This document shows, one piece after another, positions 8,448 through 17,484 of a stretch of 64,000 nt of DNA; positions within the stretch are counted from its first letter, which is position 1; the number at the start of each line of letters is the position of its first letter. This DNA is from Paracoccus seriniphilus. Lineage in GTDB: Bacteria; Pseudomonadota; Alphaproteobacteria; Rhodobacterales; Rhodobacteraceae. The translations under genes were made by a program, and so were the position numbers. Where the stretch lies: contig NZ_CP067130.1 in the NCBI RefSeq assembly GCF_028553745.1, forward strand, positions 62,001 through 126,000, in the 5' to 3' direction. Below the pieces are notes generated by a model, which had not been told where the DNA came from, made no database searches, and was given only the letters and a program-made list of their open reading frames with translations.

Positions 8448-9747
8448 TATCCAGATTGGTTTCGCCGGAATTGCCATCCTGCTGACCCTGATTGCCCTGC
8501 GCGTTCCCATTGCGATCGCCTTGATCAGCGTGTCCTTCATGGGCATCTCGGAATTGGTTTCATACAAGGCTGCCTGGGGCGCGCTGGGGAATATCCCCTA
8601 TAATTTCACCGCCACCTGGCATCTGTCCTCTATCCCGATGTTCGTCCTGATGGGGTTCTTTTGCTATCATGCCGGGCTGACGACGGGGTTGTTCAAGGCT
8701 GCGCGGATGTGGCTTTCGGCGCTGCCCGGCGGGCTGGCGGTGGCGGGTGTTCTGGGTTGTGCCGGATTTGCCGCTGTTACCGGCTCTTCCATTGCCTGCG
8801 CGGCTGCCATGGGGCGCATCGCCGCGCCCGAGATGCTGCGCTATCGTTATGACGAGGGTCTTGCTACGGGCACCATCGCCGCGGCAGGCACCATCGGGGC
8901 CTTGATCCCGCCATCCATCCTGTTCATTCTTTACGGCATCATCGCGCAGGTTCAGGTCAGCCAGCTTTTTCTGGCCGGATCGGTGATCGGGCTGATCACT
9001 GTTGTGGCCTACACGCTGGTGATCGTGATCCGCGTCAAGCTCAACCCCGCGCTGGCCCCGGCAATCGAGGAGCATGTCGGGTGGGCGGAACGCTTTGCGG
9101 TCTTGCGAGAGGTCTGGCCGGTTCTGACGCTTGTTGTCGGTGTGTTTGGCGGCCTGTTTACCGGGATATTCACACCGACCGAGGCAGGCGGGGTCGGTGC
9201 GGCAATGTCCCTGGTGATCGCTTTTGCGCGCCGATCAATGACGCTGAAAGGAATCTGGTCCTCGCTGATGGAGACCCTGACCATTTCCTCTTCGATTTTC
9301 ATCATTGCTGTCGGGGCCAGCATGTTGACGCGATTTTTCACCTTTTCCGGTGTCAGCGATGCAATTGCCGACAGCGTATTGGGGCTGGGGGTTTCGCCTC
9401 TTCTGCTGATTTTGGCGATCACGCTGCTGTATCTGGTGTTGGGAATGTTCCTGGAACCGATCGGTGCGATGTTGCTGACCTTGCCGATCTTGCTGCCACT
9501 TGTCCAAGCGGCAGGCATCGAGCTGCTTTGGTTTGGCGTTCTGGTCGCAAAGCTCCTTGAGATCGGAATGATCACCCCTCCCATCGGGTTGAATGTCTTT
9601 GTCCTGAAAGGCGTGATGGGAGAGCGTATCTCGATCGGAAAGATATTCTCGGGCGTGACCTATTTCATCTTCGCGGATTTCGCGATCATCGCGCTGCTGG
9701 TGGCCTTCCCCGGAATCATCCTCTTCACACAAAACATTCTGCACTGA
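8440..9747 (+). CDS. TRAP transporter large permease (DctM family)
   Basis: About 435 residues and a dozen hydrophobic segments match the DctM ion-coupled permease. Conserved pieces include VLMGFFCYHAGL, AAVTGSSIACAAAMGRIAAPEM, TIGALIPPSI, FTPTEAGGVGA and GMITPPIGLNVFV. The start is uncertain: a TTG at 8440 gives the usual MTDIQIGFAGIA beginning and has GAGGGTG upstream, while GTG at 8425 would add five residues. Either way it overlaps dctQ, which is the usual arrangement. It moves the solute delivered by the DctP protein using a sodium or proton gradient. Confidence 0.87.
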   Translation: MTDIQIGFAGIAILLTLIALRVPIAIALISVSFMGISELVSYKAAWGALGNIPYNFTATWHLSSIPMFVLMGFFCYHAGLTTGLFKAARMWLSALPGGLAVAGVLGCAGFAAVTGSSIACAAAMGRIAAPEMLRYRYDEGLATGTIAAAGTIGALIPPSILFILYGIIAQVQVSQLFLAGSVIGLITVVAYTLVIVIRVKLNPALAPAIEEHVGWAERFAVLREVWPVLTLVVGVFGGLFTGIFTPTEAGGVGAAMSLVIAFARRSMTLKGIWSSLMETLTISSSIFIIAVGASMLTRFFTFSGVSDAIADSVLGLGVSPLLLILAITLLYLVLGMFLEPIGAMLLTLPILLPLVQAAGIELLWFGVLVAKLLEIGMITPPIGLNVFVLKGVMGERISIGKIFSGVTYFIFADFAIIALLVAFPGIILFTQNILH

Positions 9748-9773
9748 CTTACCGATCACGAAGGAACGACTTC

Positions 9774-11204
9774 ATGCTTACGGATACGAAACTCTTCATC
9801 AATGGTGCCTGGCGTCCCGCGTCGGACGGTGCGCGAAACGAGGTGCATGATCCCGCCACGGGCGAAGTGTCGGGTCACCATGCCGTGGCGACCAGAGAGG
9901 ATATGCTGGAAGCTGTAAGCGCAGCTGAAAGGGCCTTTCCGCTGTGGCGCGACACCCCGGCCATGGAACGTGCGGCAATCATGAAACGCGCTGCCGCACT
10001 TTTGCGGGAACGTGCAGCCGAGGTGGCCGCGATACTGACCTTGGAAATGGGGAAGCCTATTGCCGAAGCCGAAACGGAATTGCGTTCGTCGGCAGATATT
10101 CTGGATTGGTTCGCCGAAGAAGCGCGGCGCGTCTATGGTCGGGTCATCCCTCCGCGCAGTCCGGATGTAATGCAACTGGCGCTTAAGCAGCCGGTCGGGC
10201 CGGTTGCGGCCTTTACGCCCTGGAATTTCCCGGTCTCGCAGCTAGTCCGCAAGGTCGGCCCGGCGCTTGCCGCAGGCTGCACCGTCGTCGCCAAACCGCC
10301 AGAGGACGCACCGGCCAGTCCGGCGGCTATCGCCGAAGTGTTGTCAGAGGCCGGGCTGCCGGCAGGGGTGTTGAACCTGCTTTACGGAAATCCGCCAGAC
10401 ATTTCGAATTTCCTGATCCCGCATCCCGCCATTCGCAAGGTCTCGTTTACCGGCTCGGTCCCGGTCGGCAAGCAACTTGCCTCTCTTGCGGGACGGCATA
10501 TGAAGCGCATCACGATGGAGCTGGGCGGTCACAGTCCGGTTCTGGTCTTTGATGATGCCGACATCGAGGACGCGGCTCGCAGCATCGCTGCCTTCAAGTT
10601 CCGCAATGCCGGGCAGGTTTGCATTTCGCCGACCAGAATTCTGGTGCAGCGCGGAATCTATGATCGCTTTGTCAGGCAGTTGCGTAAAGAGGTCGATAAG
10701 ATCGTGACCGGACCGGGGATCGATCCGGCAACCGTGATGGGGCCGCTGGTTAGCCAACGCCGGATCGAGGCGGTCGGCACGCTCATCGATGAGGCCGTTT
10801 CCGAAGGAGCGACTCTGCTGACCGGGGGGGAACGGATGGATCACAGCGGCTTCTTCTACCGGCCGACGCTTCTTGAGAATGTCCCCGTCAAAGCCCGGAT
10901 CCTGAACGAAGAGCCTTTCGGGCCGGTCGCACTGCTTGCGCAATTCGATACGATCGAGGAAGCCGTCACGGAAGCAAATCGTCTGGCCTATGGGCTTGCA
11001 GCCTATGCCTATACGACCTCGATTCGGATTTCGCAGATACTTCAAAATCAGGTGGAAACTGGGATGTTGGCGATCAACCACACAGCGCTGGGATTGCCCG
11101 AACTGCCTCTGGGTGGGGTCAAGGATTCCGGTTTTGGTTCCGAGGGTGGATCGGAAGCTGTGGAAACCTATCTGTTCACAAAGCTGGTGACCCAGAAATC
11201 CTGA
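9774..11204 (+). CDS. NAD(P)-dependent aldehyde dehydrogenase, succinate-semialdehyde type
   Basis: The 476-residue protein has the full aldehyde dehydrogenase set: FTPWNFP, the nucleotide-binding VSFTGSVPVGKQL, the general base Glu249 in MELGGHSPV, and the nucleophile Cys283 in NAGQVCISPTR. The NAGQVCISPTR form and overall pattern are closest to GabD-like succinate-semialdehyde dehydrogenases, but related ones oxidise other semialdehydes. It ends the catabolic block and probably finishes the oxidation started by the zinc dehydrogenase. The start has GAAGGAACGACTTC before it. A stem-loop follows the stop. Confidence 0.87.
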   Translation: MLTDTKLFINGAWRPASDGARNEVHDPATGEVSGHHAVATREDMLEAVSAAERAFPLWRDTPAMERAAIMKRAAALLRERAAEVAAILTLEMGKPIAEAETELRSSADILDWFAEEARRVYGRVIPPRSPDVMQLALKQPVGPVAAFTPWNFPVSQLVRKVGPALAAGCTVVAKPPEDAPASPAAIAEVLSEAGLPAGVLNLLYGNPPDISNFLIPHPAIRKVSFTGSVPVGKQLASLAGRHMKRITMELGGHSPVLVFDDADIEDAARSIAAFKFRNAGQVCISPTRILVQRGIYDRFVRQLRKEVDKIVTGPGIDPATVMGPLVSQRRIEAVGTLIDEAVSEGATLLTGGERMDHSGFFYRPTLLENVPVKARILNEEPFGPVALLAQFDTIEEAVTEANRLAYGLAAYAYTTSIRISQILQNQVETGMLAINHTALGLPELPLGGVKDSGFGSEGGSEAVETYLFTKLVTQKS

Positions 11205-11213
11205 AGCAAAAAG

Positions 11214-11242
11214 GCCGGAGCGCGGCGAATATGCGCTCCGGC
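11214..11242 (+). terminator. Stem-loop after the aldehyde dehydrogenase
   Basis: A perfect 10-bp stem (GCCGGAGCGC / GCGCTCCGGC) with a 9-base loop lies 10 bases after the stop. No T-run follows, so it may stabilise the 3' end or be a weak terminator of the organic-acid operon. Confidence 0.6.
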
Positions 11243-12160
11243 AAACCGAAACCATTCTCAGGCCCTGGTTCCGGTTCAGGCAACTCGGGATCGTCAATTT
11301 GTTGCCCGCGGTCGAAGGTGGCTGTGCGCTACCGCCTTTCACGCGGCCATGCTGTTTGCGCAGTCGTTCCAGCGCTCGAACGCGGTGGCGAAGTTCTGAC
11401 GGTATGCGGAGGCGGTCATCTTGTGGCGGCGAGGGCGGAACAGGTCTGCGGTTTCATCGTAACCGCCCGATTGGCATTGCTGGACTGCTCGAACACCAGG
11501 GCTGCCTACCGTTTCTTTTCCAACGGGAACGTCAGCGAAATGCATAAAACCCCCGACCCTGACCGCAACATTTAGCTTTAACTCATTGTTTTTCTGTATC
11601 TGTGCGTCAAATTTGGGCTGTGAGGGCCTGAACATTTCAAAGTTGATCTGTTGTTTTGATACAGTTTGTTTGCCATGCAGATGTCCTCGTTCCAACTGAT
11701 ATCGCGGCTTCCCGAGCGTCGGGGGGGGGATTACCCCCCTGACCGGTTAGACGGACGGTGATGCCCCCTGCGTGGCGGCACTCGAAACGCTTGATGACGC
11801 ACGGCGACAGGTGCTGTTCGGAAATGCCCCGACACTGCACAGCACCGACGCGCCTGCGCCCGCAGCTCCTGTGACAGAGCAAGCAGATGCCTGGCGCATG
11901 GTCCCGGTTTGGGACGCGACGGGCATCGAGGCGCAGAGCTCGACGAGATTACCATCGGCGGTCGTCCCGCGCCCTACAACGGGCGGCAGGGCGACACGGC
12001 TTTTGCACTCTTTGACGGAGGCGCGCGTGCGCAACTCGTCTCCGGCGCCTCCATCGGTCGGTGTCGCGTAGCCCCTAATTGTGAGATGCGAAATCCAACG
12101 AAATCAACGGCTACACTTTGCCCTTAAACCCGAAACAGGGTTCACAGACTTGTTCGGCAA
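11243..12160. other. Gene-poor debris between the organic-acid operon and the broken transposase
   Basis: No intact gene is convincing over this 0.9 kb. On the minus strand 11339-11695 could encode 118 residues ending DLFRPRRHKMTASAYRQ and FATAFERWNDCANSMAA, a basic end that could be a transposase remnant, but I do not recognise the family. On the plus strand, joining two frames around 11905-11945 gives a stretch VAALETLDDARRQVLFGN followed by DEITIGGRPAPYNGRQ, which looks like a once-coding frame with a shift, also unrecognised. Base use is less GC3-biased than in the flanks. I read the region as decayed mobile DNA. Confidence 0.5.
11719..11736. repeat. G9-ATTA-C6 tract resembling an insertion-sequence end
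   Basis: A run of G's, ATTA and a run of C's lies at about 11719-11738, followed by CTGACCGGTTAGACGG. The core GGGGGGATTACC also occurs at the right end of the IS3-family element at 21616-21628 and in reverse at its left end at 19213-19227. It may be a solo or orphan terminal repeat. Confidence 0.35.
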
Positions 12161-13125
12161 ATGTCGATGGATGATGATGATGGCGAGGACTCCGCTGCCG
12201 TTGGTGCTGAGGAGGCTCGCAGGGCCGTCGTGCTGCGCCCTCTCGTTCAGGCATGTCTCAATGGGACTGGCAGTCTGGAAAGTGGCATCAATGATGCCGT
12301 TTGGGAGCTTGGTGTCAGTAGGGCGACGGTCTGGCGTTGGATAAAGCGGCTAGCTGAGGAGGGTGGCGCACCAGCGCTCTGGTACCGCGGAAGCGGGGCC
12401 GCCCGACAGGTAGGGTTTTGATATCCAGCAAGGTCGAAGCGGTGATCGAATAGCATCTTCGCCTCTATTTCTTGCGCCGGGAGCGATCTAGCCTGTCGCG
12501 TGTTGTGACAGAGATCCGCAGCGCCTGCTGGCAACAAGGCTTGCAGCCGCAGACACGGCGGACGGTTCTGCGTCGTCTGGATGCGATGGATACCCGCGAA
12601 ATTGCGAAGGCACGGGAGGGCGCAAAGGCGGCCGGTCAGAAATTTGCGCCAGTCATAGGCGAGAACAAGGCCAGTCAGCCACTCGAGATCGTGCAAATCG
12701 ACCATACGCCCGCGGACATCATTCTTGTCGACAGTCTTGAGCGTCAACCAATTGGCCGGCCTTGGGTCACGCTGGCGATCGACATCGCAACGCGGATGGT
12801 AACTGGATACTACACCTCTCTGGAGGCCCCTTCGCGTCTGTCCGTGTCGCTTTGACTGACAAAGGCGGTTGCCCCGAAGGCGGAACTTCTGAGGGAATTG
12901 AGGTGCAATATTCCTTGGCCCGCGCAGGGCAAACCGCTCAGCCTCCACGTCGACAATGGCCGCGATTTCCGCTCGCGGGCCTTTCGGTCGGCATGCGCGG
13001 AATGGGGGATCGATTTGGTCTATCGGCCACCGGGAAGCCCTCATTTCGGAGGGCACATCGAACGGCTGATCGGGACGATGATGGGGGCCGTTCACCTGTT
13101 GCCGGGAACAACGCAATCCTCGGTC
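12161..13125 (+). pseudogene. Broken TniA/TnsB/Mu-type DDE transposase
   Basis: Three collinear pieces together make a TniA-like transposase. The N-terminal piece (12161-12421) has a helix-turn-helix, INDAVWELGVSRATVWRWIKRL. The next piece (from about 12412, other frame) reads RVLISSKVEAVIE, then a TAG at 12451, then YFLRRERSSLSRVVTEIR and the first catalytic aspartate in IVQIDHTPADI. A TGA at 12853 interrupts SVSL/LTKAVAPKAEL. The last piece has the second aspartate in HVDNGRDFRS and the glutamate in HFGGHIERLIGT, exactly 35 residues apart as in DDE enzymes. Similarity stops near 13125 after LLPGTTQSSVA. One frameshift, two nonsense codons and a lost C-terminus mean it is dead. No tniB or tniQ partner is seen. 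Confidence 0.82.
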
Positions 13126-13218
13126 GCGGCCACCCAACGCCGAACCAAGCGCTGCACTGCAAACAAGTTGGCAATGCCCAGACGTCAAAAAGGCCATGGC
13201 TCGGATTCAGAATGCGTT

Positions 13219-14106
13219 TCATCGATCAAGCCCCAATTGATCTAGGAACTGTTCATCTCGGGAGCGCAGCTTACGGGTGCCATCAAAGAATACCCCAATG
13301 TTTTCTGATCGAAACAAGTGCTGGAGCTTCTTGGTGCGCATGTCTTTGGGAAGGTCGACCAACATTTCGTCACAACATAAGGCAAAAAATATGCCCATCC
13401 CATTGCGCGCATACTCGATACATCGGTCATTGCTGGATGCTTCTAGCGTCACGTTGAACGGCAATCCCTTTTTCGACAGAGCAGACAGCAGCGCGCTTCC
13501 GGTTTGTGCGTATTCGGTGATCGGCGGCAGGATCAGGTTGTACCGGGAGATGGATTCAAGGTTGACCGGCGTGTTCCAGATGTCGTGGCTATCGTGGGCG
13601 ATGATGTAGTGATGCATCGGCAGCCACCTGATCTGCGTCAGGTCGGACGGCACATGCGTGAGCAGCCCTAGCCCCAAGTCGAATTCCTGGGAGCGGATGC
13701 CCTTGACCACCGCGTCCATTGAACATTCGATCAGCCGCAGCTTCACATCCGGCCGGGATTTCCAGAACGCCTTCACGTAGGACGGCAAAACCTTGGACAT
13801 CGTGTCGATGGGGGCCGCGATGACCAGCTTCCTTTCGGTCTCGTCCCTGATGTCGTGGATTCGTTCCACAACGGCTCGCTGTTCGCGCATGTACATCTCG
13901 GCGAACTGGAACAACTCCTTGCCTTCCGTGGTCGCCACGACGACGCCGCGCGAAACCTGCTCCACCAGTTTGCAGCCCAATTCCTGTTCCAGCGCGCGTA
14001 TTTGCTGGGTCACGGCCGATTGTGTCCGGTAGGTCGCCTCGGCCGCCTTGGTGAAGCTGCCGAGCTTGATCAGGTGATAAAACCCGACGATTTGGTGCTG
14101 TTGCAT
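13219..14106 (-). CDS. LysR-family transcriptional regulator (divergent from sulfatase)
   Basis: The 295-residue protein has the N-terminal LysR helix-turn-helix (FYHLIKLGSFTKAAEATYRTQSAVTQQI, residues 9-36) and a C-terminal effector domain beginning KLVIAAPIDT near residue 93. The N-terminal sequence and FDLGLGLLTH are reminiscent of the CysB/Cbl branch, which senses sulfur compounds, but I hold that loosely. It is transcribed away from the sulfatase, with 120 bp between starts and a perfect inverted repeat 14 bp in front of its own start. LysR proteins in this layout usually control both directions. The gene ends just where the transposase debris begins. Confidence 0.87.
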   Translation of the reverse strand: MQQHQIVGFYHLIKLGSFTKAAEATYRTQSAVTQQIRALEQELGCKLVEQVSRGVVVATTEGKELFQFAEMYMREQRAVVERIHDIRDETERKLVIAAPIDTMSKVLPSYVKAFWKSRPDVKLRLIECSMDAVVKGIRSQEFDLGLGLLTHVPSDLTQIRWLPMHHYIIAHDSHDIWNTPVNLESISRYNLILPPITEYAQTGSALLSALSKKGLPFNVTLEASSNDRCIEYARNGMGIFFALCCDEMLVDLPKDMRTKKLQHLFRSENIGVFFDGTRKLRSRDEQFLDQLGLDR

Positions 14107-14119
14107 GAGAATCCAAATT

Positions 14120-14158
14120 ATTAGAACGTCTAATATTTATGCCGACTTAAATTAATTT
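14120..14158. promoter_or_regulatory. LysR-type operator in the lysR/sulfatase divergent region
   Basis: ATTAGAACGTCTAAT at 14120-14134 is a perfect inverted repeat (5-bp arms, 5-bp centre) and fits the T-N11-A LysR box. A second AT-rich palindrome, AAATTAATTT, lies at 14149-14158. Both sit in the AT-rich 120-bp interval between divergent starts, where the LysR product is expected to bind. Confidence 0.6.
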
Positions 14159-14226
14159 GACGCTAGGTAATTGTCACGCTCTAATCTTGGTAACAGCGCG
14201 ACAACCATCACCAACTGGATAAGAAC

Positions 14227-15777
14227 ATGCCCAAGTCTCCCAACATCGTAATGATTTGTACCGATCAGCTTCGCTTTGACGGTCTGGGGTGCACCGGAAA
14301 CTCGGTCGCGCGCACGCCCAATATCGACAGCATCGCGAAGAGGGGCACGTCCTTTGCCAACCATATCACGCCTTGCCAGATATGCGCGCCGAGCCGGGGG
14401 TCGATGTTCACCGGGCTCTACCCTCGCCACCACGGTATGACCCGCAACGGTCTGATCCTCGACCCGTCCAAGGAACACTTTACGCATGTGCTGAAGAAGG
14501 CCGGCTATCGCACCTACGGCCTGGGCAAGTTCCACTTCCAGCCGACCCATGCGCCTGCCGAATACGGCCTGCCGGAATCGAACGGTTTCTGGACCCTGCC
14601 GCAAAGCGAAGGGTGGGACGGGCCGTTCTATGGCTTCGACAAGGTCGACTTCGTGATCGGCGATTCCTTCACGACTGCACGGGGCGGGCATTATGCCACC
14701 TGGCTGAACACCAACCATCCGGGGGCGGCGGACCTGTACCTGCCAGAAAACAGCCTTGATGACGAACCCGACGAGATGGAAGAACTCTGGAAGGCCAGCA
14801 TTCCGGCGGAGCTGCATTACAATCACTGGATGGCTGACCGCGCGGCGGACTACATCGAGAAGCACACCGACGACAACCCGTTCTTCCTGTTCATGTCAAC
14901 GCCTGACCCGCACCATCCCTGGTGCCCGCCGGCACCATATTGCGACCGCTTCGACCCCAACGACATGCCGATGCCGAGGGCGGTCACCGGCGAGCTGGAC
15001 AAGATGCCCAACTACATCCGGGATGAAATCTGGACCGACGGGTCGAACGGTGAGACGACCTACAAGGACTTCGTGGACGCCGGGACCTTCCCGATCGAGC
15101 AGGGCAGCTGGCAGAATACGACTGCTTTCGGCGAAATGAGCCTGAGAAAGATCATCGCCTACAACCACGCCCTGATGAACATGATCGACGATTGCGTGGG
15201 CAAGGTACTCGCCGCACTGGAAGCGCGCGGGATCACCGACGACACGATCATCATTTTCACCTCCGACCATGGCGAGTTGATGGGCGATCACGGTCTCATT
15301 CGCAAAGGACCCATGCCCTACAGGGAGCTGATCCAGATCCCGCTGCTGGTCGCGGGGCCCGGTATTCCCGAAGGTCGCCAGATCGACGCGATGACGAGCC
15401 ACCTCGATCTCAAGGACACGATTGTTGATCTGGTAGGACACACGGGACAGCCGACCGATGGAACCAGCCTGAAGCCCCTGATCGACGGTACAAAAGAGCA
15501 GGTGCGTGACGTCGCTTACGGCGAGTATTACACGCGCGCCGTCGACAACCAGTACAACAAGACGATAATCACCAACGACGACCGCCTCACCATCTATCCT
15601 CTCGCCGAGGAAGACAACTGGGGTGAATATTTCGACTATGCAAGTGACCCCGGCGAGCACGACAATCGCTTTGCGGACCGAGGCAAAAGTGAGCGCATCG
15701 CGCAGTTGTCGGCGCAACTGGAAACTGCCTTGCCCGGCACACCTCCGGCAACCGGGAGCATCCTGGGCTTCTTCTGA
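14227..15777 (+). CDS. Formylglycine-dependent sulfatase (alkaline phosphatase superfamily), cytosolic
   Basis: The 516-residue protein carries the sulfatase signature CAPSRGSMFTG; Cys53 is the residue converted to formylglycine. CTDQLRFDGLG near the N-terminus and FTSDHGELMGDHG near residue 340 supply metal ligands. GKFHFQP and PDPHHPW are also seen. There is no signal peptide, so it should act in the cytoplasm on an imported ester. The size and DQLR form recall choline sulfatases, arylsulfatases and phosphonate monoester hydrolases; sequence alone does not separate them. It diverges from a LysR gene and is followed after 95 bp by a polar-amino-acid-type ABC importer. No sulfatase-modifying enzyme is encoded nearby, so one must exist elsewhere. 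A small GGCCC/GGGCC hairpin at 15782-15795 follows the stop. Confidence 0.86.
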   Translation: MPKSPNIVMICTDQLRFDGLGCTGNSVARTPNIDSIAKRGTSFANHITPCQICAPSRGSMFTGLYPRHHGMTRNGLILDPSKEHFTHVLKKAGYRTYGLGKFHFQPTHAPAEYGLPESNGFWTLPQSEGWDGPFYGFDKVDFVIGDSFTTARGGHYATWLNTNHPGAADLYLPENSLDDEPDEMEELWKASIPAELHYNHWMADRAADYIEKHTDDNPFFLFMSTPDPHHPWCPPAPYCDRFDPNDMPMPRAVTGELDKMPNYIRDEIWTDGSNGETTYKDFVDAGTFPIEQGSWQNTTAFGEMSLRKIIAYNHALMNMIDDCVGKVLAALEARGITDDTIIIFTSDHGELMGDHGLIRKGPMPYRELIQIPLLVAGPGIPEGRQIDAMTSHLDLKDTIVDLVGHTGQPTDGTSLKPLIDGTKEQVRDVAYGEYYTRAVDNQYNKTIITNDDRLTIYPLAEEDNWGEYFDYASDPGEHDNRFADRGKSERIAQLSAQLETALPGTPPATGSILGFF

Positions 15778-15872
15778 TCGAGGCCCGGCGGGGCCGTATG
15801 AGAAGCCTCAAACCCCGCAACCAAAAATCGGCCATTCGTGCCGGTGAAAGAAACCACAACAGGGAAAAACCT

Positions 15873-16709
15873 ATGCAGAAACTGATGAAACTGACCGCGG
15901 CTCTTGCTGCCATGGCGATACCGGTTCAGGCCGTTGCCCAGGAATGTACCAACGACGTCTGGAACAAGGTGATGGAGCGCGGAAAGCTCGTCGCCGGTGT
16001 CAAGGCGGACTACAAGCCGTGGGGCTATCGCGATACAGATGGCTCCATCGTCGGGATGGAGGTCGACTTGGTCGCCGATGTGGCCGCCAAGATGGGCGTC
16101 GACTACGAACTAGTGCCCGTCGTCGGCTCCAACCGCCTGGCATTCCTGGAGCAGGGCCAGATCGACATGTTCATCGCCACAATGACCGACCTGCACGACC
16201 GGCGGAAGATCGTCGGCATTCCCAGCCCGAACTACTACAGCTCCGGTACCAACATCCTGTCGCCCAAGGCGCTTGGCTTCAAGGAATGGGTCCAACTGCG
16301 CGACAAGCCGGTCTGTGCGGTCCAGGGCGCGTTTTTCAACAAGCTCATCGAAGAACGCTATGGCGCGAACATCGTTGCCTTCCAGGGGACTGCCGAGGCG
16401 AAGCAGGCTCTCAGGGACAAGAAATGCGTGGCCTTTGCCTTTGACGACAGTGGCCTGATGTCGACCCTCGCCACCGGTGACTGGGAAGATTTCGAAATGC
16501 CGCTGCCGACCGAGGACGCCGCATCATGGGGGCTCGCGGTTCCGAAAGCTGAAGAAAACTGCATCTTCGGGCGCTTCATGTCGGGCATGCAGTACTACTG
16601 GCACCGCGAAGGCAGGCTGATCGCGTTGGAAGACAAATGGGGCATCCGGCAGACAGCCTATCTAGCTGAGCAGGCCGAGAAGTTCAAAGACCACCTTCCC
16701 GCAGAATAA
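15873..16709 (+). CDS. ABC transporter substrate-binding protein, polar amino acid (PAAT) type
   Basis: From the ATG at 15873, which has AGGGAAAAACC before it, the protein is 278 residues. A signal peptide covers about residues 1-23 (LMKLTAALAAMAIPVQAVAQ). The mature part matches family 3 solute-binding proteins: GKLVAGVKADYKPWGYRDTDGSIVGMEVDLVADVAAKMG, then FIATMTDLHDRR. Compared with the classic family, the usual TITPERxxxVxFS motif is replaced by TMTDLHDRRKIVGIPS, which hints at an unusual ligand. It should deliver the ligand to the two permeases downstream; the neighbouring sulfatase suggests that ligand is a sulfate ester. That is inference. Confidence 0.85.
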   Translation: MQKLMKLTAALAAMAIPVQAVAQECTNDVWNKVMERGKLVAGVKADYKPWGYRDTDGSIVGMEVDLVADVAAKMGVDYELVPVVGSNRLAFLEQGQIDMFIATMTDLHDRRKIVGIPSPNYYSSGTNILSPKALGFKEWVQLRDKPVCAVQGAFFNKLIEERYGANIVAFQGTAEAKQALRDKKCVAFAFDDSGLMSTLATGDWEDFEMPLPTEDAASWGLAVPKAEENCIFGRFMSGMQYYWHREGRLIALEDKWGIRQTAYLAEQAEKFKDHLPAE

Positions 16710-16728
16710 GAGAGGGGCGACTTCCGTC

Positions 16729-17484
16729 ATGAACGGCTTGGAAGACTTCTTCGTACAATTGGCGGATGATTACCCCCGCTGGAACTTCATCTGGCTTTAC
16801 GATGCAAGGCAGGCCGATCGAATTTTGACCGGCCTGTGGATGACCATCAAGCTGAGCATCGCCTGCGTTCTGCTGTCGGTCGTCATCGGCGTAGTTGGCG
16901 CGTTGCTGCAAGGCAGCAAGAACGCATTGGTTCGATCCCTTATTCAGGGCTACATCCAGTTCTTTCGCAACACGCCGCCGCTGGTGCAATTGTTGTTCTT
17001 CTATTTCGCGTTGGGACAATTCACCCCCGTGGTGGTGGGCCCCGACGGCTGGACCGAACAACCCATCATCTCCAACGTGGGCTGGGCCATAATCTCCCTG
17101 TCGTTCTTTGCCGGAGCTTTCAACGTCGAGATTTTCCGCGCCGGGATCGAGGCGGTCCCGAACACCACGCGCGAGGCTGCAACCTCCCTGGGAATGGGAA
17201 ACCTGCAGACCTTTGCCTACGTGGTGTTTCCGCTCTCGCTCAGGGTGTCCATTCCCGCACTGAACAACAATCTGGTCAATCTGGTGAAAACCACAACGCA
17301 GGCCTACGCCGTAGCGGTCCCCGAACTGCTTTATGAATCCGTGTCTGTCTGGAACGATTACCCCTCTGCGCAGAACCCGACGATGCTGTTGTTGCTCGTC
17401 ACCTACCTTGCGCTTGTCGGTGTGCTCGTTTTCGGAATGAACACTTGGGAAAGAAACATGAGGATCCCCGGATATGGCAATTAA
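16729..17484 (+). CDS. ABC transporter permease 1, polar amino acid (HisM/GlnP) type
   Basis: The 251-residue membrane protein has the His/Glu/Gln permease pattern: ILTGLWMTIKLSIA, QFFRNTPPLVQLLFFYF, and the EAA loop EAATSLGMGNLQTFAYVVFPLSLR that contacts the ATPase. About five hydrophobic segments are present. It overlaps the second permease by 11 bases, so the two are translated together and form the membrane pore. An insertion after the NTPP region (TPVVVGPDGWTEQP) is typical of the longer members that act on arginine, lysine or related ligands. Confidence 0.86.
   Translation: MNGLEDFFVQLADDYPRWNFIWLYDARQADRILTGLWMTIKLSIACVLLSVVIGVVGALLQGSKNALVRSLIQGYIQFFRNTPPLVQLLFFYFALGQFTPVVVGPDGWTEQPIISNVGWAIISLSFFAGAFNVEIFRAGIEAVPNTTREAATSLGMGNLQTFAYVVFPLSLRVSIPALNNNLVNLVKTTTQAYAVAVPELLYESVSVWNDYPSAQNPTMLLLLVTYLALVGVLVFGMNTWERNMRIPGYGN

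Noticed and set aside
11719..11738. G-run/C-run tract as a regulatory quadruplex.
   Set aside because: The same core occurs at the ends of a nearby insertion sequence, so an element end is the simpler explanation.
12853..12855. In-frame TGA in the transposase at a place where relatives seem to have cysteine, read as possible selenocysteine recoding.
   Set aside because: The same gene has a TAG and a frameshift upstream and is truncated, so it is simply decayed.
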